A stretch of 64,000 nucleotides of DNA from DASUCS01 sp041166745. GTDB lineage: Bacteria > Actinomycetota > Acidimicrobiia > Acidimicrobiales > JACDCH01. Positions 42,452 to 50,719 of this stretch are shown in pieces. The notes beneath the pieces were generated by a model, which made no database searches, was not told where the DNA came from, and worked only from the letters and a program-made list of their open reading frames with translations. The stretch lies in assembly GCA_041166745.1 (NCBI GenBank), contig JBEEGH010000003.1, positions 302,749 to 366,748 of the forward strand, written 5' to 3'. A program made the position numbers and the translations under genes. The number at the start of each line of letters is the position of its first letter. The first letter of the stretch is position 1.

Positions 42452-43099
42452 ATGGAGCGTTCTGCGCTGCGAGTCGCGGTCGCCAACGACTTCGAGATCG
42501 TCGTCGCCGGCTTGGCCGCCATGCTGGCCCGCCATCCCGACATCCTGGTAGTGGACATGTTCGTCGTCGGCGAAGACATCCCGGACGAACCGATCGACAT
42601 CGTGCTGTACGACACGTTCGGCCGCGAAGGAACAGACGGCGATCAGCTCGAGACACTCACCTCGACCCCCAACGTCCACCACGTTGCAGTGTTCACCCTC
42701 TCGTGGGCTGATTCGCTCACCGAGTTCGCTTTGGCCCGCGGCGTCAGCGGAGTTCTTTCGAAGAGCCTGAGCTCCGACGAACTCGCGGCCAGACTTCACG
42801 AGATCGCAGACGGCAACGTTGTGGTCGCACCCCCTCCCAACGGGCGTGTGAGCTCTGGTCTCGGCCGAGACTGGCCCGGGCGGACGTTGGGATTGTCCGA
42901 ACGAGAGAGCGAGGCGCTGGTCTTGGTCGCTCAAGGTCTACGCAACAGCGACATCGCCCGTGCGTTGTACGTGAGCGAGGACACCGTCAAGACGCATTTG
43001 AAGCGCGCGTACCGCAAAGTCGGGGTCGCCAATCGAGCACAAGCCACGAGCATCGTGCTGCGGCACCCCTCCTTTCGCATCGACGGCAGTGACGATTGA
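42452..43099 (+). CDS. LuxR/NarL-type response regulator
   Basis: 215 residues from the ATG at 42452, preceded by AAGGGA. The receiver-like domain (about 1-115) retains Asp D54 in DIVLYDTFG and K104 in VLSKSL. A C-terminal helix-turn-helix (about 148-208) starts LGLSERESEALVLVAQGL and has VSEDTVKTHLKRAYRKVGVANRAQA. The receiver is divergent (LYDTFG in place of LLDLxMP), so phosphorylation is not assured. No adjacent histidine kinase; it may control this signalling cluster. Confidence 0.87.
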   Translation: MERSALRVAVANDFEIVVAGLAAMLARHPDILVVDMFVVGEDIPDEPIDIVLYDTFGREGTDGDQLETLTSTPNVHHVAVFTLSWADSLTEFALARGVSGVLSKSLSSDELAARLHEIADGNVVVAPPPNGRVSSGLGRDWPGRTLGLSERESEALVLVAQGLRNSDIARALYVSEDTVKTHLKRAYRKVGVANRAQATSIVLRHPSFRIDGSDD

Positions 43100-43203
43100 C
43101 TCGGCTCGGCGGAGTACTTTTCGCCGGCTGGCTGTGACGCGTACCATTTGGCGGCGGGGGAGCTGACGCCCGCGGCTTTCTTGCCGGCGACGTTGAGAAA
43201 GGG

Positions 43204-45096
43204 GTGGACGCGTTGGCAGGCCCAATCCTGACCAAGCTGCCTCGGGGCGGGACCCTTCCGGAAGACGAGTGGCAGTACCGCCACCGCGGGGTGACGGTGC
43301 TTCTGTGGGTGCACGCGGTGGCCATCCCCGTGTATGCGGCGGTGCGCGGTTTTTCCGCTGCCCATATCGCGGTCGAGTCCGCCATCGTGCCGATGAGCGC
43401 GCTCGCCGCGAGCCAGCGGGTGCTGTCGCGGCGGATGCGAACGTTGGCGGCCAGCTTCGGGCTGCTGTCGTCCTCGGCCGTACTGGTGCACCTGTCTGGC
43501 GGGCTGATCGAGATGCACTTCCACTTCTTCGTGATGGTGGCAGTGGTGTCGCTGTACCAGGACTGGCTTCCGTTTCTCGCGGCGATCGCCTACGTGTTGG
43601 TGCATCACGGCGTCCTCGGAGCGCTCGACCCGGAGTCCGTGTTCAACCATCCCTCAGCCATCGATCACCCGTGGCGGTGGGCGGCGGTGCACGCCCTCTT
43701 CATCTCCGGCATCAGCGCGGCGTGTCTGGTCAACTGGCGACTCAACGAGCGTCACCTCCACGATGCGCAGATCGCGGGCGAGCGTCTGCGGGACGAGTCC
43801 CGCATCGTCGAGCGGTTGAACGAAGTCGGAGCCATGCTCGCCGCCGAACTCGATCTGGATCACGTGGTGCAGCGCGTCACGGACGTGGCCACGGAACTGA
43901 CCGCCGCGGAGTTCGGTGCGTTCTTCTACGACGCGACCAGCGAGTCAGGCGAGACCTTGCTCCTGTACACGCTGTCAGGCGCCTCCAAGGACGCGTTCGC
44001 TGACTTTCCGCTGCCGCGCCCGACGGCGCTGTTCGGCCCGACGTTTCACGGCGAGGAGGTCGTCTGTGTCGAGGACGTCCTCGAGGATCCGCGTTACGGG
44101 CTCAGCGGTCCGCACTTCGGCATGCCACCCGGGCATCTCGCGGTTCGTAGCTACCTGGCCGTGCCCGTGGTCTCGCGCGGCGAAGTTCTGGGCGGGCTGT
44201 TCTTCGGCCACGGTGAACCGTCACGCTTTGGTGACACCGAGGTGCGCGCGGCTCTCGGCATTGCCGCGCACGCCGCCGTCGCGGTGCAGAACGCTCGGCT
44301 CTACGCCAACCAACGCGCCGCGGCGGAGACTCTCCAGCGCAGTCTCCTTCCCGATCGGCTGCCCGCGATTGCGGGGATGGAACTCGCGGCGCGCTACCTC
44401 CCGGGAGGTCCGGGGTTGGAGGTGGGTGGCGACTGGTACGACGCCTTCGGCCTGCCGAACGGTGCTCTCGCGCTCGTGATGGGCGATGTCATCGGCCGCG
44501 GGGTTTCCGCGGCATCCTTGATGGGGCAGCTTCGCAACGGGCTGCGGGCCTACGCGATCGAGGGGCATCCCGCCGCAGGCGTGATCGGCCGCCTCAACGA
44601 GCTGGCCTGTGGGCTCGGACTGGGATACGTGGCCACGGTCGTGTTCGCCGTTCTCGATCCCCAACGCGGTGAACTCCGAATCGCGAATGCCGGCCATCCG
44701 CCGCCGTTGCTGATCAGCGGGGACCGCACGACCGCCTTCATCGACGCGGCTCCGGGCCTCCCGCTCGGTGTCCAGACGGGCGCTCGCTATGTCGAAGCCA
44801 CCGTGGCCCTGCCGCCGGGCACCGCGGTCGCGATGTATACCGACGGACTCGTCGAACGGCGCACCTTGTCCCTCGATGAAGGACTGGCAAACCTCGAACG
44901 CGCCGCAAGCGAGGCGCCCGCCGACTCTGAGCAGATGTGCGCGCACATCCTCGACTGCGCGCCCGCTGGCGACGGCGCTCTGAGCGATGACACCGCGCTG
45001 CTGATCGTGCGCCGCCTCCCCATCGGGCTGCACGTCGAAGACGAACGCTTCGACGTCGTCGTCGCGGGCGCACACCGCGCGGGTGACGCAGAATGA
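43204..45096 (+). CDS. membrane-GAF-SpoIIE/PP2C phosphatase
   Basis: 630 residues, GTG start. Residues about 30-180 form five or six transmembrane helices with His-rich MHFHFFVMVAVVSLYQDW and VLVHHGVLGAL, a membrane sensor type also found in front of GGDEF proteins. A GAF domain spans about 200-360 (VQRVTDVATELTAAEFG). The SpoIIE domain follows (LQRSLLPDRLPAIAG, EVGGDWYDAF, VMGDVIGRGVSAA, AMYTDGLVERR, LSDDTALLIV). The stop overlaps the STAS gene start (ATGA), which makes that protein its probable substrate. Confidence 0.9.
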   Translation: MDALAGPILTKLPRGGTLPEDEWQYRHRGVTVLLWVHAVAIPVYAAVRGFSAAHIAVESAIVPMSALAASQRVLSRRMRTLAASFGLLSSSAVLVHLSGGLIEMHFHFFVMVAVVSLYQDWLPFLAAIAYVLVHHGVLGALDPESVFNHPSAIDHPWRWAAVHALFISGISAACLVNWRLNERHLHDAQIAGERLRDESRIVERLNEVGAMLAAELDLDHVVQRVTDVATELTAAEFGAFFYDATSESGETLLLYTLSGASKDAFADFPLPRPTALFGPTFHGEEVVCVEDVLEDPRYGLSGPHFGMPPGHLAVRSYLAVPVVSRGEVLGGLFFGHGEPSRFGDTEVRAALGIAAHAAVAVQNARLYANQRAAAETLQRSLLPDRLPAIAGMELAARYLPGGPGLEVGGDWYDAFGLPNGALALVMGDVIGRGVSAASLMGQLRNGLRAYAIEGHPAAGVIGRLNELACGLGLGYVATVVFAVLDPQRGELRIANAGHPPPLLISGDRTTAFIDAAPGLPLGVQTGARYVEATVALPPGTAVAMYTDGLVERRTLSLDEGLANLERAASEAPADSEQMCAHILDCAPAGDGALSDDTALLIVRRLPIGLHVEDERFDVVVAGAHRAGDAE

Positions 45097-45455
45097 CGAG
45101 CCTCTCGGTCACCAGTGAGATCGGGGAGACCGCGACCACGGCCATCGTCGCCGGTGAGATCGACATATCCAATGCCAGTCGACTCCGAAGCGAGCTCGAC
45201 CAGGTGGCCGCCCGCGATGTCGGACTGATCGTCGATCTCGCTGGGGTCACCTATCTCGACAGCTCCGGGATCGGCGAACTGTTCGCCCTAGCTGCTCGGC
45301 TCACCGCTCGGGGCGGCACGCTGGCCCTCGTCGTACCCGACGGCTCGCCACTTCGTCGCCTCCTCAGGATCACCCAGTTCCAAGAAGCTGCGCCGGTGTG
45401 TGCATCACGCGACGCGGCGGCTCAGATCGTCTCTCCTCGAACACGCGAATGTTGA
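45093..45455 (+). CDS. STAS-domain anti-sigma factor antagonist
   Basis: 120 residues. GEIDISNASRLRSELD and GVTYLDSSGIGELFALAARL are typical; S57 in LDSSG is the phosphorylation site. Translation is coupled to the upstream phosphatase (4 bp overlap) and to the downstream receiver-HATPase gene (7 bp overlap), so the three probably form one switch. Confidence 0.9.
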   Translation: MTSLSVTSEIGETATTAIVAGEIDISNASRLRSELDQVAARDVGLIVDLAGVTYLDSSGIGELFALAARLTARGGTLALVVPDGSPLRRLLRITQFQEAAPVCASRDAAAQIVSPRTREC

Positions 45456-46201
45456 AACGAACCAGCGAGCCGCGCCGCGAGACGACTGTGGTGGTCGTCG
45501 ATGACGAAGGCGATCTGCGGGCCGTGGTGCGACAGGCCCTGGAAGTGCATGGTGCCTTCACGGTCGTCGGGGAAGCCGACACCGGCCATGCCGCCATCCG
45601 CATCGCCGCAGCGGAGCAACCCGATGCGGTGGTGCTCGATCTTGGTCTTCCCGACCTGCAGGGCAGCGAGGTTCTCGCTTCCATTCGTGCCGTGGCTCCA
45701 TCCACGAGCATCGTCATCTTCTCGGGCTCGAATCTGGAGGACGACACCCTCAAGGCAAAGGCTGACGGGTACGTCGTCAAAGGCGTCGACCTCGAGGTGC
45801 TCCTCCAGGCGATCCAGGCTGCCACGCTGCCGGAGGTGACCGCAGCCTTCGAGCTCGGCACAGACGGCCTCGCTGTAGGCGAGTCTCGCCGATTCCTGGC
45901 CGATCAATGCAGAAAATGGCATTGCGATGATCTCGTCGACGACGCAGCCATCGTCGTGAGCGAACTCGTCTCAAATGCGATTCGACACGCCAAGTCCTCG
46001 AGCGAACTGCGGCTGCGCTACGGCTCCGGAGTTCTGCGCATCGAACTGGTCGACAACTCGCCAACAGTGCCGCAACCACGAAACCCGCACATCGGCGAGT
46101 CGGGCGGCCGAGGGTTGCTTCTCGTCGCGGCGCTCTCGCACGCGTGGGGAGTCGATCCGCATGCTGATGGCAAGGTCGTTTGGGTTGAGTTCTCGAGGTG
46201 A
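45449..46201 (+). CDS. receiver-HATPase fusion (response regulator with RsbW-like kinase domain)
   Basis: 250 residues from the ATG at 45449. An N-terminal CheY-like receiver (about 12-130) has the acidic pair in VVVVDDEGDL, phospho-Asp D64 in VVLDLGLPD and K111 in YVVKGVD. The C-terminal half (about 145-250) is an anti-sigma-type HATPase: IVVSELVSNAIRHAKSS (N box), RIELVDNSP (G1) and GGRGLLLVAALSHAWGV (G2). Putting the serine kinase under direct phosphorelay control is an uncommon arrangement. It has no HisKA, so it should phosphorylate the STAS protein, not itself. Confidence 0.87.
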   Translation: MLKRTSEPRRETTVVVVDDEGDLRAVVRQALEVHGAFTVVGEADTGHAAIRIAAAEQPDAVVLDLGLPDLQGSEVLASIRAVAPSTSIVIFSGSNLEDDTLKAKADGYVVKGVDLEVLLQAIQAATLPEVTAAFELGTDGLAVGESRRFLADQCRKWHCDDLVDDAAIVVSELVSNAIRHAKSSSELRLRYGSGVLRIELVDNSPTVPQPRNPHIGESGGRGLLLVAALSHAWGVDPHADGKVVWVEFSR

Positions 46202-46225
46202 CGCCTCGGTTGTGTGCGGGAGTCG

Positions 46226-46984
46226 CTACTTGGGGGCGAAGCGCTGACCGGCATCGAGACGGATGCATTGCCCGTTGAGCATCGGGTTCTCGACAATCGC
46301 GACGGCGAGCTTGCCGTACTCCTCGGGCCGGCCCATGCGCTTGGGGAACGCCGCGTCCTTTGTGAGGGCGTCGGCGAATTCATCGGGGATGCCCTTGGTG
46401 AGGCCGGTGCTGAACAGGCTCGGGGCGATGCCGAGCACACGGATGCCCAGGCTGCCTAGGTCGCGCGCCATCGTCAGGCACATGCCGGCGATGCCGGCCT
46501 TCGCGGCCGTGTAGGCCACCTGCCCGATCTGGCCCTCGAAGGCTGCGATCGACGCGGTGTTGATGATCACGCCCCGCTCGTCATCCTCTGGCTCGTTCTT
46601 CGACATGTGACTCGCCGCGAGCCGGCTGATGTTGAACGCCGAGATGAGGTTGAGCTCGATGACGCGGCGAAAGTCCGCGATCGGGTGCGGGCCCTCCTTG
46701 GTGAGCGTGCGCATGCCGATGCCGCCGCCGGCCGTGTTGACCGAGATGTGGATGCCGCCGAGCGCTTCTGCCGCGGCGTTGATCGCCGCCTCGGTGTCGT
46801 CGTCGTCCATCACGTTCACGGGGAAGAACGGGCCGTCGAGGACCTTCGCAACCTCCGCGCCGGCCGACGTCGGCAGGTCGAGGATCGCGATAGACGCGCC
46901 CTTCGCGTGGAGCAGCTCCGCCGATGCCTTGGCCATGCCGGACGCCCCGCCGACGACGAGCGCCGCCTTTCCTTTGATCTCCAC
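46226..46984 (-). CDS. short-chain dehydrogenase/reductase, HSD17B10-like
   Basis: 252 residues from the GTG at 46984, with AGAGGGGA just upstream. Rossmann loop ALVVGGASGMAKA (GxxxGxx), NTAGGG, catalytic Ser in NTASIAAF and YTAAKAG (Tyr-x3-Lys). The overall pattern, including GIRVLGIAPSLFSTGL and PKRMGRPEEYGKL, is that of type 2 3-hydroxyacyl-CoA dehydrogenases. Probable role in fatty or branched-chain acyl-CoA oxidation; substrate not proven. Confidence 0.85.
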   Translation of the reverse strand: MEIKGKAALVVGGASGMAKASAELLHAKGASIAILDLPTSAGAEVAKVLDGPFFPVNVMDDDDTEAAINAAAEALGGIHISVNTAGGGIGMRTLTKEGPHPIADFRRVIELNLISAFNISRLAASHMSKNEPEDDERGVIINTASIAAFEGQIGQVAYTAAKAGIAGMCLTMARDLGSLGIRVLGIAPSLFSTGLTKGIPDEFADALTKDAAFPKRMGRPEEYGKLAVAIVENPMLNGQCIRLDAGQRFAPK

Positions 46985-47096
46985 GAGCCGTTTCCCCTCT
47001 CCTCGGATCCTGCGCCATCCGCAGTTGTAGTCGCGCACATTGCACGTGAGGCATTTCGGCCACTGCTGATCGAGTGATCCGCCGGTATCAAATTCT

Positions 47097-47135
47097 CGTA
47101 AAGACGAGGGCTGGCGTGTAGAGATTGCGTAAAGA
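47097..47135. promoter_or_regulatory. direct repeat CGTAAAGA upstream of DUF4118-permease pair
   Basis: CGTAAAGA occurs at 47097-47104 and again at 47128-47135, 31 bp apart (about three helical turns) and some 40-75 bp before the GTG at 47174. This spacing fits a response-regulator dimer site. The binding protein is unknown. Confidence 0.4.
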
Positions 47136-47173
47136 GCCTTCCGCACGCAGACAGGCCGCGTTACATCGGACAC

Positions 47174-47905
47174 GTGCGACGTGACCGCGATCAAACGATC
47201 CCGATGGTGTTGGCGGCATCGGTGCCCCTCATCGTGGGAATGGGGTTGGTCGGGGTACGCGGCGAGATCGACTCGCAGATCACGGCATTGGTCTTGGTCG
47301 TCACGGTCGTCGGTGGCGCACAGATCGGGGGCCGAGCGGGCGGCGTTGTAGCAGCCCTGATGGCCGCGATCAGTTTCGACTTCTTCCACACACAGCCCTA
47401 CCTGTCGTTGAAGATCACCAATGCCAAGGACATCGAGACCACGGTGTTGCTGCTGATCGTTGGCCTCGCGGTTGGTGCGCTTGCCGATCGGCTGCGACTC
47501 GAGCGCATGTTCGGGAGCGAGGGTGCCCACGCATCATCGGCTCTCGCGCGCGTACTCGAGGTGGCGGCCGAAGGCTGCGCCGAGGATGTCGCGCTGGCGC
47601 TGCGAGCGGAGCTCTCCGAGCTGCTCAGCTTGCAGGACTGTTGGTTCACCACGGAGATGGTGACGCTGACGACCATCGACCGCGGCGGCGCGATTCGAGG
47701 CGAGGGACCAAGCAATCTCGGCGGCGATTTTGCGCTTCCGGTCGAGGGCGTCGCGCTGGCGGTGACCTGGAACGACCGGTGCTTCGGCTACGTGGCTGCG
47801 ATCCCGGTGCCCGGAGTCATCGTCATGGCCGCGAATCGACGGGCCGCAGTCGCGATGGCCGAAGTGCTCGGTCTCGCGCTCGCGGCTGAGCCCGCGGCCG
47901 CCTGA
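47174..47905 (+). CDS. DUF4118 (KdpD-like) membrane protein
   Basis: 243 residues, GTG start. Three or four transmembrane helices (about 10-110) include ISFDFFHTQPYLSLKI, the DUF4118 signature of the KdpD sensor membrane region. The C-terminal cytosolic part (about 120-240) looks like a degraded GAF domain. No kinase domain is present. Its position 13 bp before a potassium-permease-like gene suggests it senses or modulates potassium uptake. Confidence 0.75.
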   Translation: MRRDRDQTIPMVLAASVPLIVGMGLVGVRGEIDSQITALVLVVTVVGGAQIGGRAGGVVAALMAAISFDFFHTQPYLSLKITNAKDIETTVLLLIVGLAVGALADRLRLERMFGSEGAHASSALARVLEVAAEGCAEDVALALRAELSELLSLQDCWFTTEMVTLTTIDRGGAIRGEGPSNLGGDFALPVEGVALAVTWNDRCFGYVAAIPVPGVIVMAANRRAAVAMAEVLGLALAAEPAAA

Positions 47906-47918
47906 AGAGGACTGACCG

Positions 47919-49817
47919 TTGGCCTCGCTCCTCAAGCGCGTTCTCGTCGGCAAGCCGATCGCCACCTCCGAAGAAGGCCATCAGCGCCTTCCCAAGACGA
48001 TCGCGCTCGCGGTGTTTGCGTCGGACGCGATCTCGTCGACGGCGTACGCGGGCGAGGAAGTGCTCCGTGTCCTGATCCCGGCCGCGGGCCTCCAGGTCGC
48101 GCTTGACCGGCTGGTACCGATCTCGATCGTCGTGATGGTCCTGCTGGTCATCGTGGTCACCAGCTACCGCCAAACCCTCTTCGCGTATCCGAGTGGTGGG
48201 GGCGCCTACATCGTCGCCAAGGACAACCTCGGCGAGTCACCGGCACTCATCGCAGGCGCGTCGCTGCTCGTCGACTACATCTTGACCGTCGCGGTGTCGA
48301 TCTCCGCGGGTGTTGCGGCAATCATCTCGACCCGCCAGGAGTGGGCCGACTACCGCGTCGCCATCTGCATGGCGTGCGTCGCCGGAATGATGTTGATGAA
48401 CCTCCGCGGCGTGAAGGAATCAGGGCGGGTGTTCGCGGGACCGACGTACGTCTACATCTTCGCCCTCACCGCGCTCATCGGGTACGGCCTCTATCAGTCG
48501 TACTTCGGTGGCCTGGGCGCGTTGCCGCCGAACGACGAGGCGCTGAAGCAGCTCGGGGCGAATGGCGCGATGTTGGGCGGACTTTCCACGCTCATCCTGT
48601 TGCGAGCGTTCTCATCTGGCGCGATCGCACTGTCCGGCACGGAAGCGATCTCGAATGGCGTGCCCGCGTTCCAAAAGCCGGAGTCCAAGAACGCGGCCAC
48701 CACCCTCACCTGGATGGGTGTCATCCTGGGCGTGTCCTTCTTTGGCGTGTCGGTGCTCGCGCACCGGCTCAAGCCGACGCCTACGGACACGGAGACGCTG
48801 CTCTCTGTCATGGGCGCGGCGGTGTTCGGCCGGGGCACCGTGCTCTATCTGTTGCTCCAGATCTCGACGTTCGCAATCTTGATCCTCGCGGCGAATACGG
48901 CCTTCGCCGACTTTCCCCGGCTCAGCTCGATCATCGCCCGTGACGGCTACCTCCCTCGTCAGCTGGCAAACCGTGGTGACCGCTTGGTCTTCTCCAACGG
49001 CGTACTCGTGCTGTCGGCCGTAGCGGCACTCCTGATCGTCGCGTTCAAAGGCGACACCTCCGCGCTGATTCACCTCTACGCGGTCGGGGTCTTCACCGGC
49101 TTCACGCTCTCCCAAGCGGGCATGGTGCAGCACCATCGTCGTTTGCGAGAACCGGGATGGAAGCGAGGGACCGCGATCAACGCAGTTGGCGCGGTCGCGA
49201 CTGGGACCGTGCTCGGTGTCGTCATCGTCTCGAAGTTCACTGAGGGCGCGTGGATCCCGGTGTTGCTGATCCCGTTCATCGTGGCGTTCTTCAAGGCGAT
49301 CCACGGGCACTACCAGCACGTGGAGAGTGCGCTCGCCGTGCCGGACGACTACCGCCCGCATCGGACGACGCACACCGTCATCGTGCTCGTCGGCCGCGTG
49401 AATCGGGCGAGCCTCGCCGCACTGCAGTATGCGAAGGGCCTTGCGCCTGACCGCCTCGTCGCGCTCACGGTCGTGAGCACGCCCGAGGAGGCCGAGGCCA
49501 TTCAGGAGCAATGGGCGCACCACCAGATCAACATCCCGCTGGAGATCAAGCTCTCGCCGTATCGCGATCTCGCCGGCCCGGTTGTTGAGTTCGTCGACCA
49601 GCTCGACGAGGCCTACACCAACGACATCATCACGGTGATCCTGCCGGAGTTCGTGCTCAGGCGATGGTGGGAGCAGTTGCTTCACAACCAAACCGCCCTG
49701 ATGCTCAAGGCCCGCCTGTTGTTCCGGCGCAACACCATCGTCGTGTCCGTGCCGTATCACATCGAACACGACAAGGCTGACGTCATCGGCGAACCCGACC
49801 CTCCTTCACACGACTAG
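47919..49817 (+). CDS. APC-superfamily permease, KimA-like potassium transporter
   Basis: 632 residues, TTG start with AGAGG upstream. Twelve or so transmembrane helices to about residue 465, then a cytosolic domain of about 160 residues. IALAVFASDAISSTAYAGEEVL, FAYPSGGGAYIVAKDN and LSGTEAISNGVPAF are conserved in the KimA (YdaO) branch, where the cytosolic domain can bind cyclic di-AMP. Substrate potassium is likely by family and by the KdpD-like neighbour; amino acids remain an alternative. I see no ydaO-type riboswitch ahead of it. Confidence 0.8.
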   Translation: MASLLKRVLVGKPIATSEEGHQRLPKTIALAVFASDAISSTAYAGEEVLRVLIPAAGLQVALDRLVPISIVVMVLLVIVVTSYRQTLFAYPSGGGAYIVAKDNLGESPALIAGASLLVDYILTVAVSISAGVAAIISTRQEWADYRVAICMACVAGMMLMNLRGVKESGRVFAGPTYVYIFALTALIGYGLYQSYFGGLGALPPNDEALKQLGANGAMLGGLSTLILLRAFSSGAIALSGTEAISNGVPAFQKPESKNAATTLTWMGVILGVSFFGVSVLAHRLKPTPTDTETLLSVMGAAVFGRGTVLYLLLQISTFAILILAANTAFADFPRLSSIIARDGYLPRQLANRGDRLVFSNGVLVLSAVAALLIVAFKGDTSALIHLYAVGVFTGFTLSQAGMVQHHRRLREPGWKRGTAINAVGAVATGTVLGVVIVSKFTEGAWIPVLLIPFIVAFFKAIHGHYQHVESALAVPDDYRPHRTTHTVIVLVGRVNRASLAALQYAKGLAPDRLVALTVVSTPEEAEAIQEQWAHHQINIPLEIKLSPYRDLAGPVVEFVDQLDEAYTNDIITVILPEFVLRRWWEQLLHNQTALMLKARLLFRRNTIVVSVPYHIEHDKADVIGEPDPPSHD

Positions 49818-49897
49818 CGCGCTTCCGACGCCGCCAAGGCTGCTCACGGGCAAGGTGCCCATCTCGCGGCGTCGGGACACGACGCGTCCCACATCTC

Positions 49898-49932
49898 AGC
49901 GACAACTGCATCTCGGCGGGCAAGTTGTCGCT
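49898..49932. terminator. inverted repeat after permease gene
   Basis: AGCGACAACT (49898-49907) and AGTTGTCGCT (49923-49932) are perfect reverse complements around a 15-base loop, 80 bp after the permease stop. No T tract follows, so either a terminator or an operator for the genes downstream. Confidence 0.4.
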
Positions 49933-49997
49933 CCGACGTGAGACGAACGCGAGTCTCGCGGGCCCGCCGATACCGTTGAACGACAGGAGGAACACCC

Positions 49998-50123
49998 ATG
50001 CACGGCCCGCTCGAAGCGGCGGAGGACATGGCCGAGGTCGGACTCGCCGGGATCCCGCCCATGTGCGCGGACACGGCCAACGAGGCCGAGCGGGCTGACG
50101 TCGCCGTTTCGCGGCACATCTGA
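49998..50123 (+). CDS. small 41-residue ORF with strong ribosome site
   Basis: Within the 310 bp gap between the permease and the flavin reductase, ACAGGAGGAACACCC precedes an ATG that opens a 41-codon frame (MHGPLEAAEDMAEVGLAG...), ending 5 bp before the flavin reductase start. The near-perfect Shine-Dalgarno is better than that of most genes here. It has one Cys and no recognised family; it may be a leader peptide or a real small protein. Confidence 0.45.
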   Translation: MHGPLEAAEDMAEVGLAGIPPMCADTANEAERADVAVSRHI

Positions 50124-50128
50124 CGTCG

Positions 50129-50719
50129 ATGTTGGCGCAGATCATCGTCGGCACGACTCGCGAAGGCCGCTTCAGCGAACACGTCGCCAAATGGGTCGTG
50201 GATGAACTCGGGACTCGCGACGACTTCAACGTCGAGGTAGTCGATCTCAGGGATCATCCGTTGCCGTTCTTCGATGCCGCCGCGCCCGCACGCACGGGAC
50301 GGGAGTACGCCCGTGACGACGTTGCTCGCTTCGGGCGGACCCTCGACCGGGCCGACGGCTACATCGTGCTGACCGCCGAGTACAACCACGGCTACCCCGG
50401 CGTACTCAAGAACGCGATGGACTGGACATTCGTCGAATGGCGGCGCAAGCCGATCACCTTCGTCGGCTGGGGCAACGTCGGAGGTGCCCGCGCCATCGAG
50501 CAACTCCGCGAGGTCGCCGTCGAATACGAGATGGCACCATTGCGCTACGCCGTTCACGTACTGCCGGAGGTCATGATCGCCGCTCGTCAGACCGCCGATC
50601 CGTCCGACACCAGCATGTTCGATCCTCTCGCTGCTCGGCTCACGCTCCTCGCCGACGAGCTGGCATGGTGGATGAGGACACTCGCTCATGGACGCAACGG
50701 AGACGCCAGTGACCGATGA
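50129..50719 (+). CDS. NADPH-dependent FMN reductase-family protein
   Basis: 196 residues, flavodoxin-like fold. QIIVGTTREGRFSEHVAKWV is the FMN phosphate loop, and VLTAEYNHGYPGVLKNAMDW is the second FMN-contact motif of the SsuE/YcaK/azoreductase group. It supplies reduced flavin or reduces quinones/azo compounds; partner unknown. Its last bases overlap the next gene. Confidence 0.88.
   Translation: MLAQIIVGTTREGRFSEHVAKWVVDELGTRDDFNVEVVDLRDHPLPFFDAAAPARTGREYARDDVARFGRTLDRADGYIVLTAEYNHGYPGVLKNAMDWTFVEWRRKPITFVGWGNVGGARAIEQLREVAVEYEMAPLRYAVHVLPEVMIAARQTADPSDTSMFDPLAARLTLLADELAWWMRTLAHGRNGDASDR

Noticed and set aside
47041..47173. ydaO-type cyclic di-AMP riboswitch ahead of the KimA-like operon
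   Set aside because: The leader is short and lacks the conserved ydaO cores; only the direct repeat stands out.
46985..47530. Upstream extension of the SDR protein
   Set aside because: Antisense to the DUF4118 gene and promoter; the GTG at 46984 has a good ribosome site.
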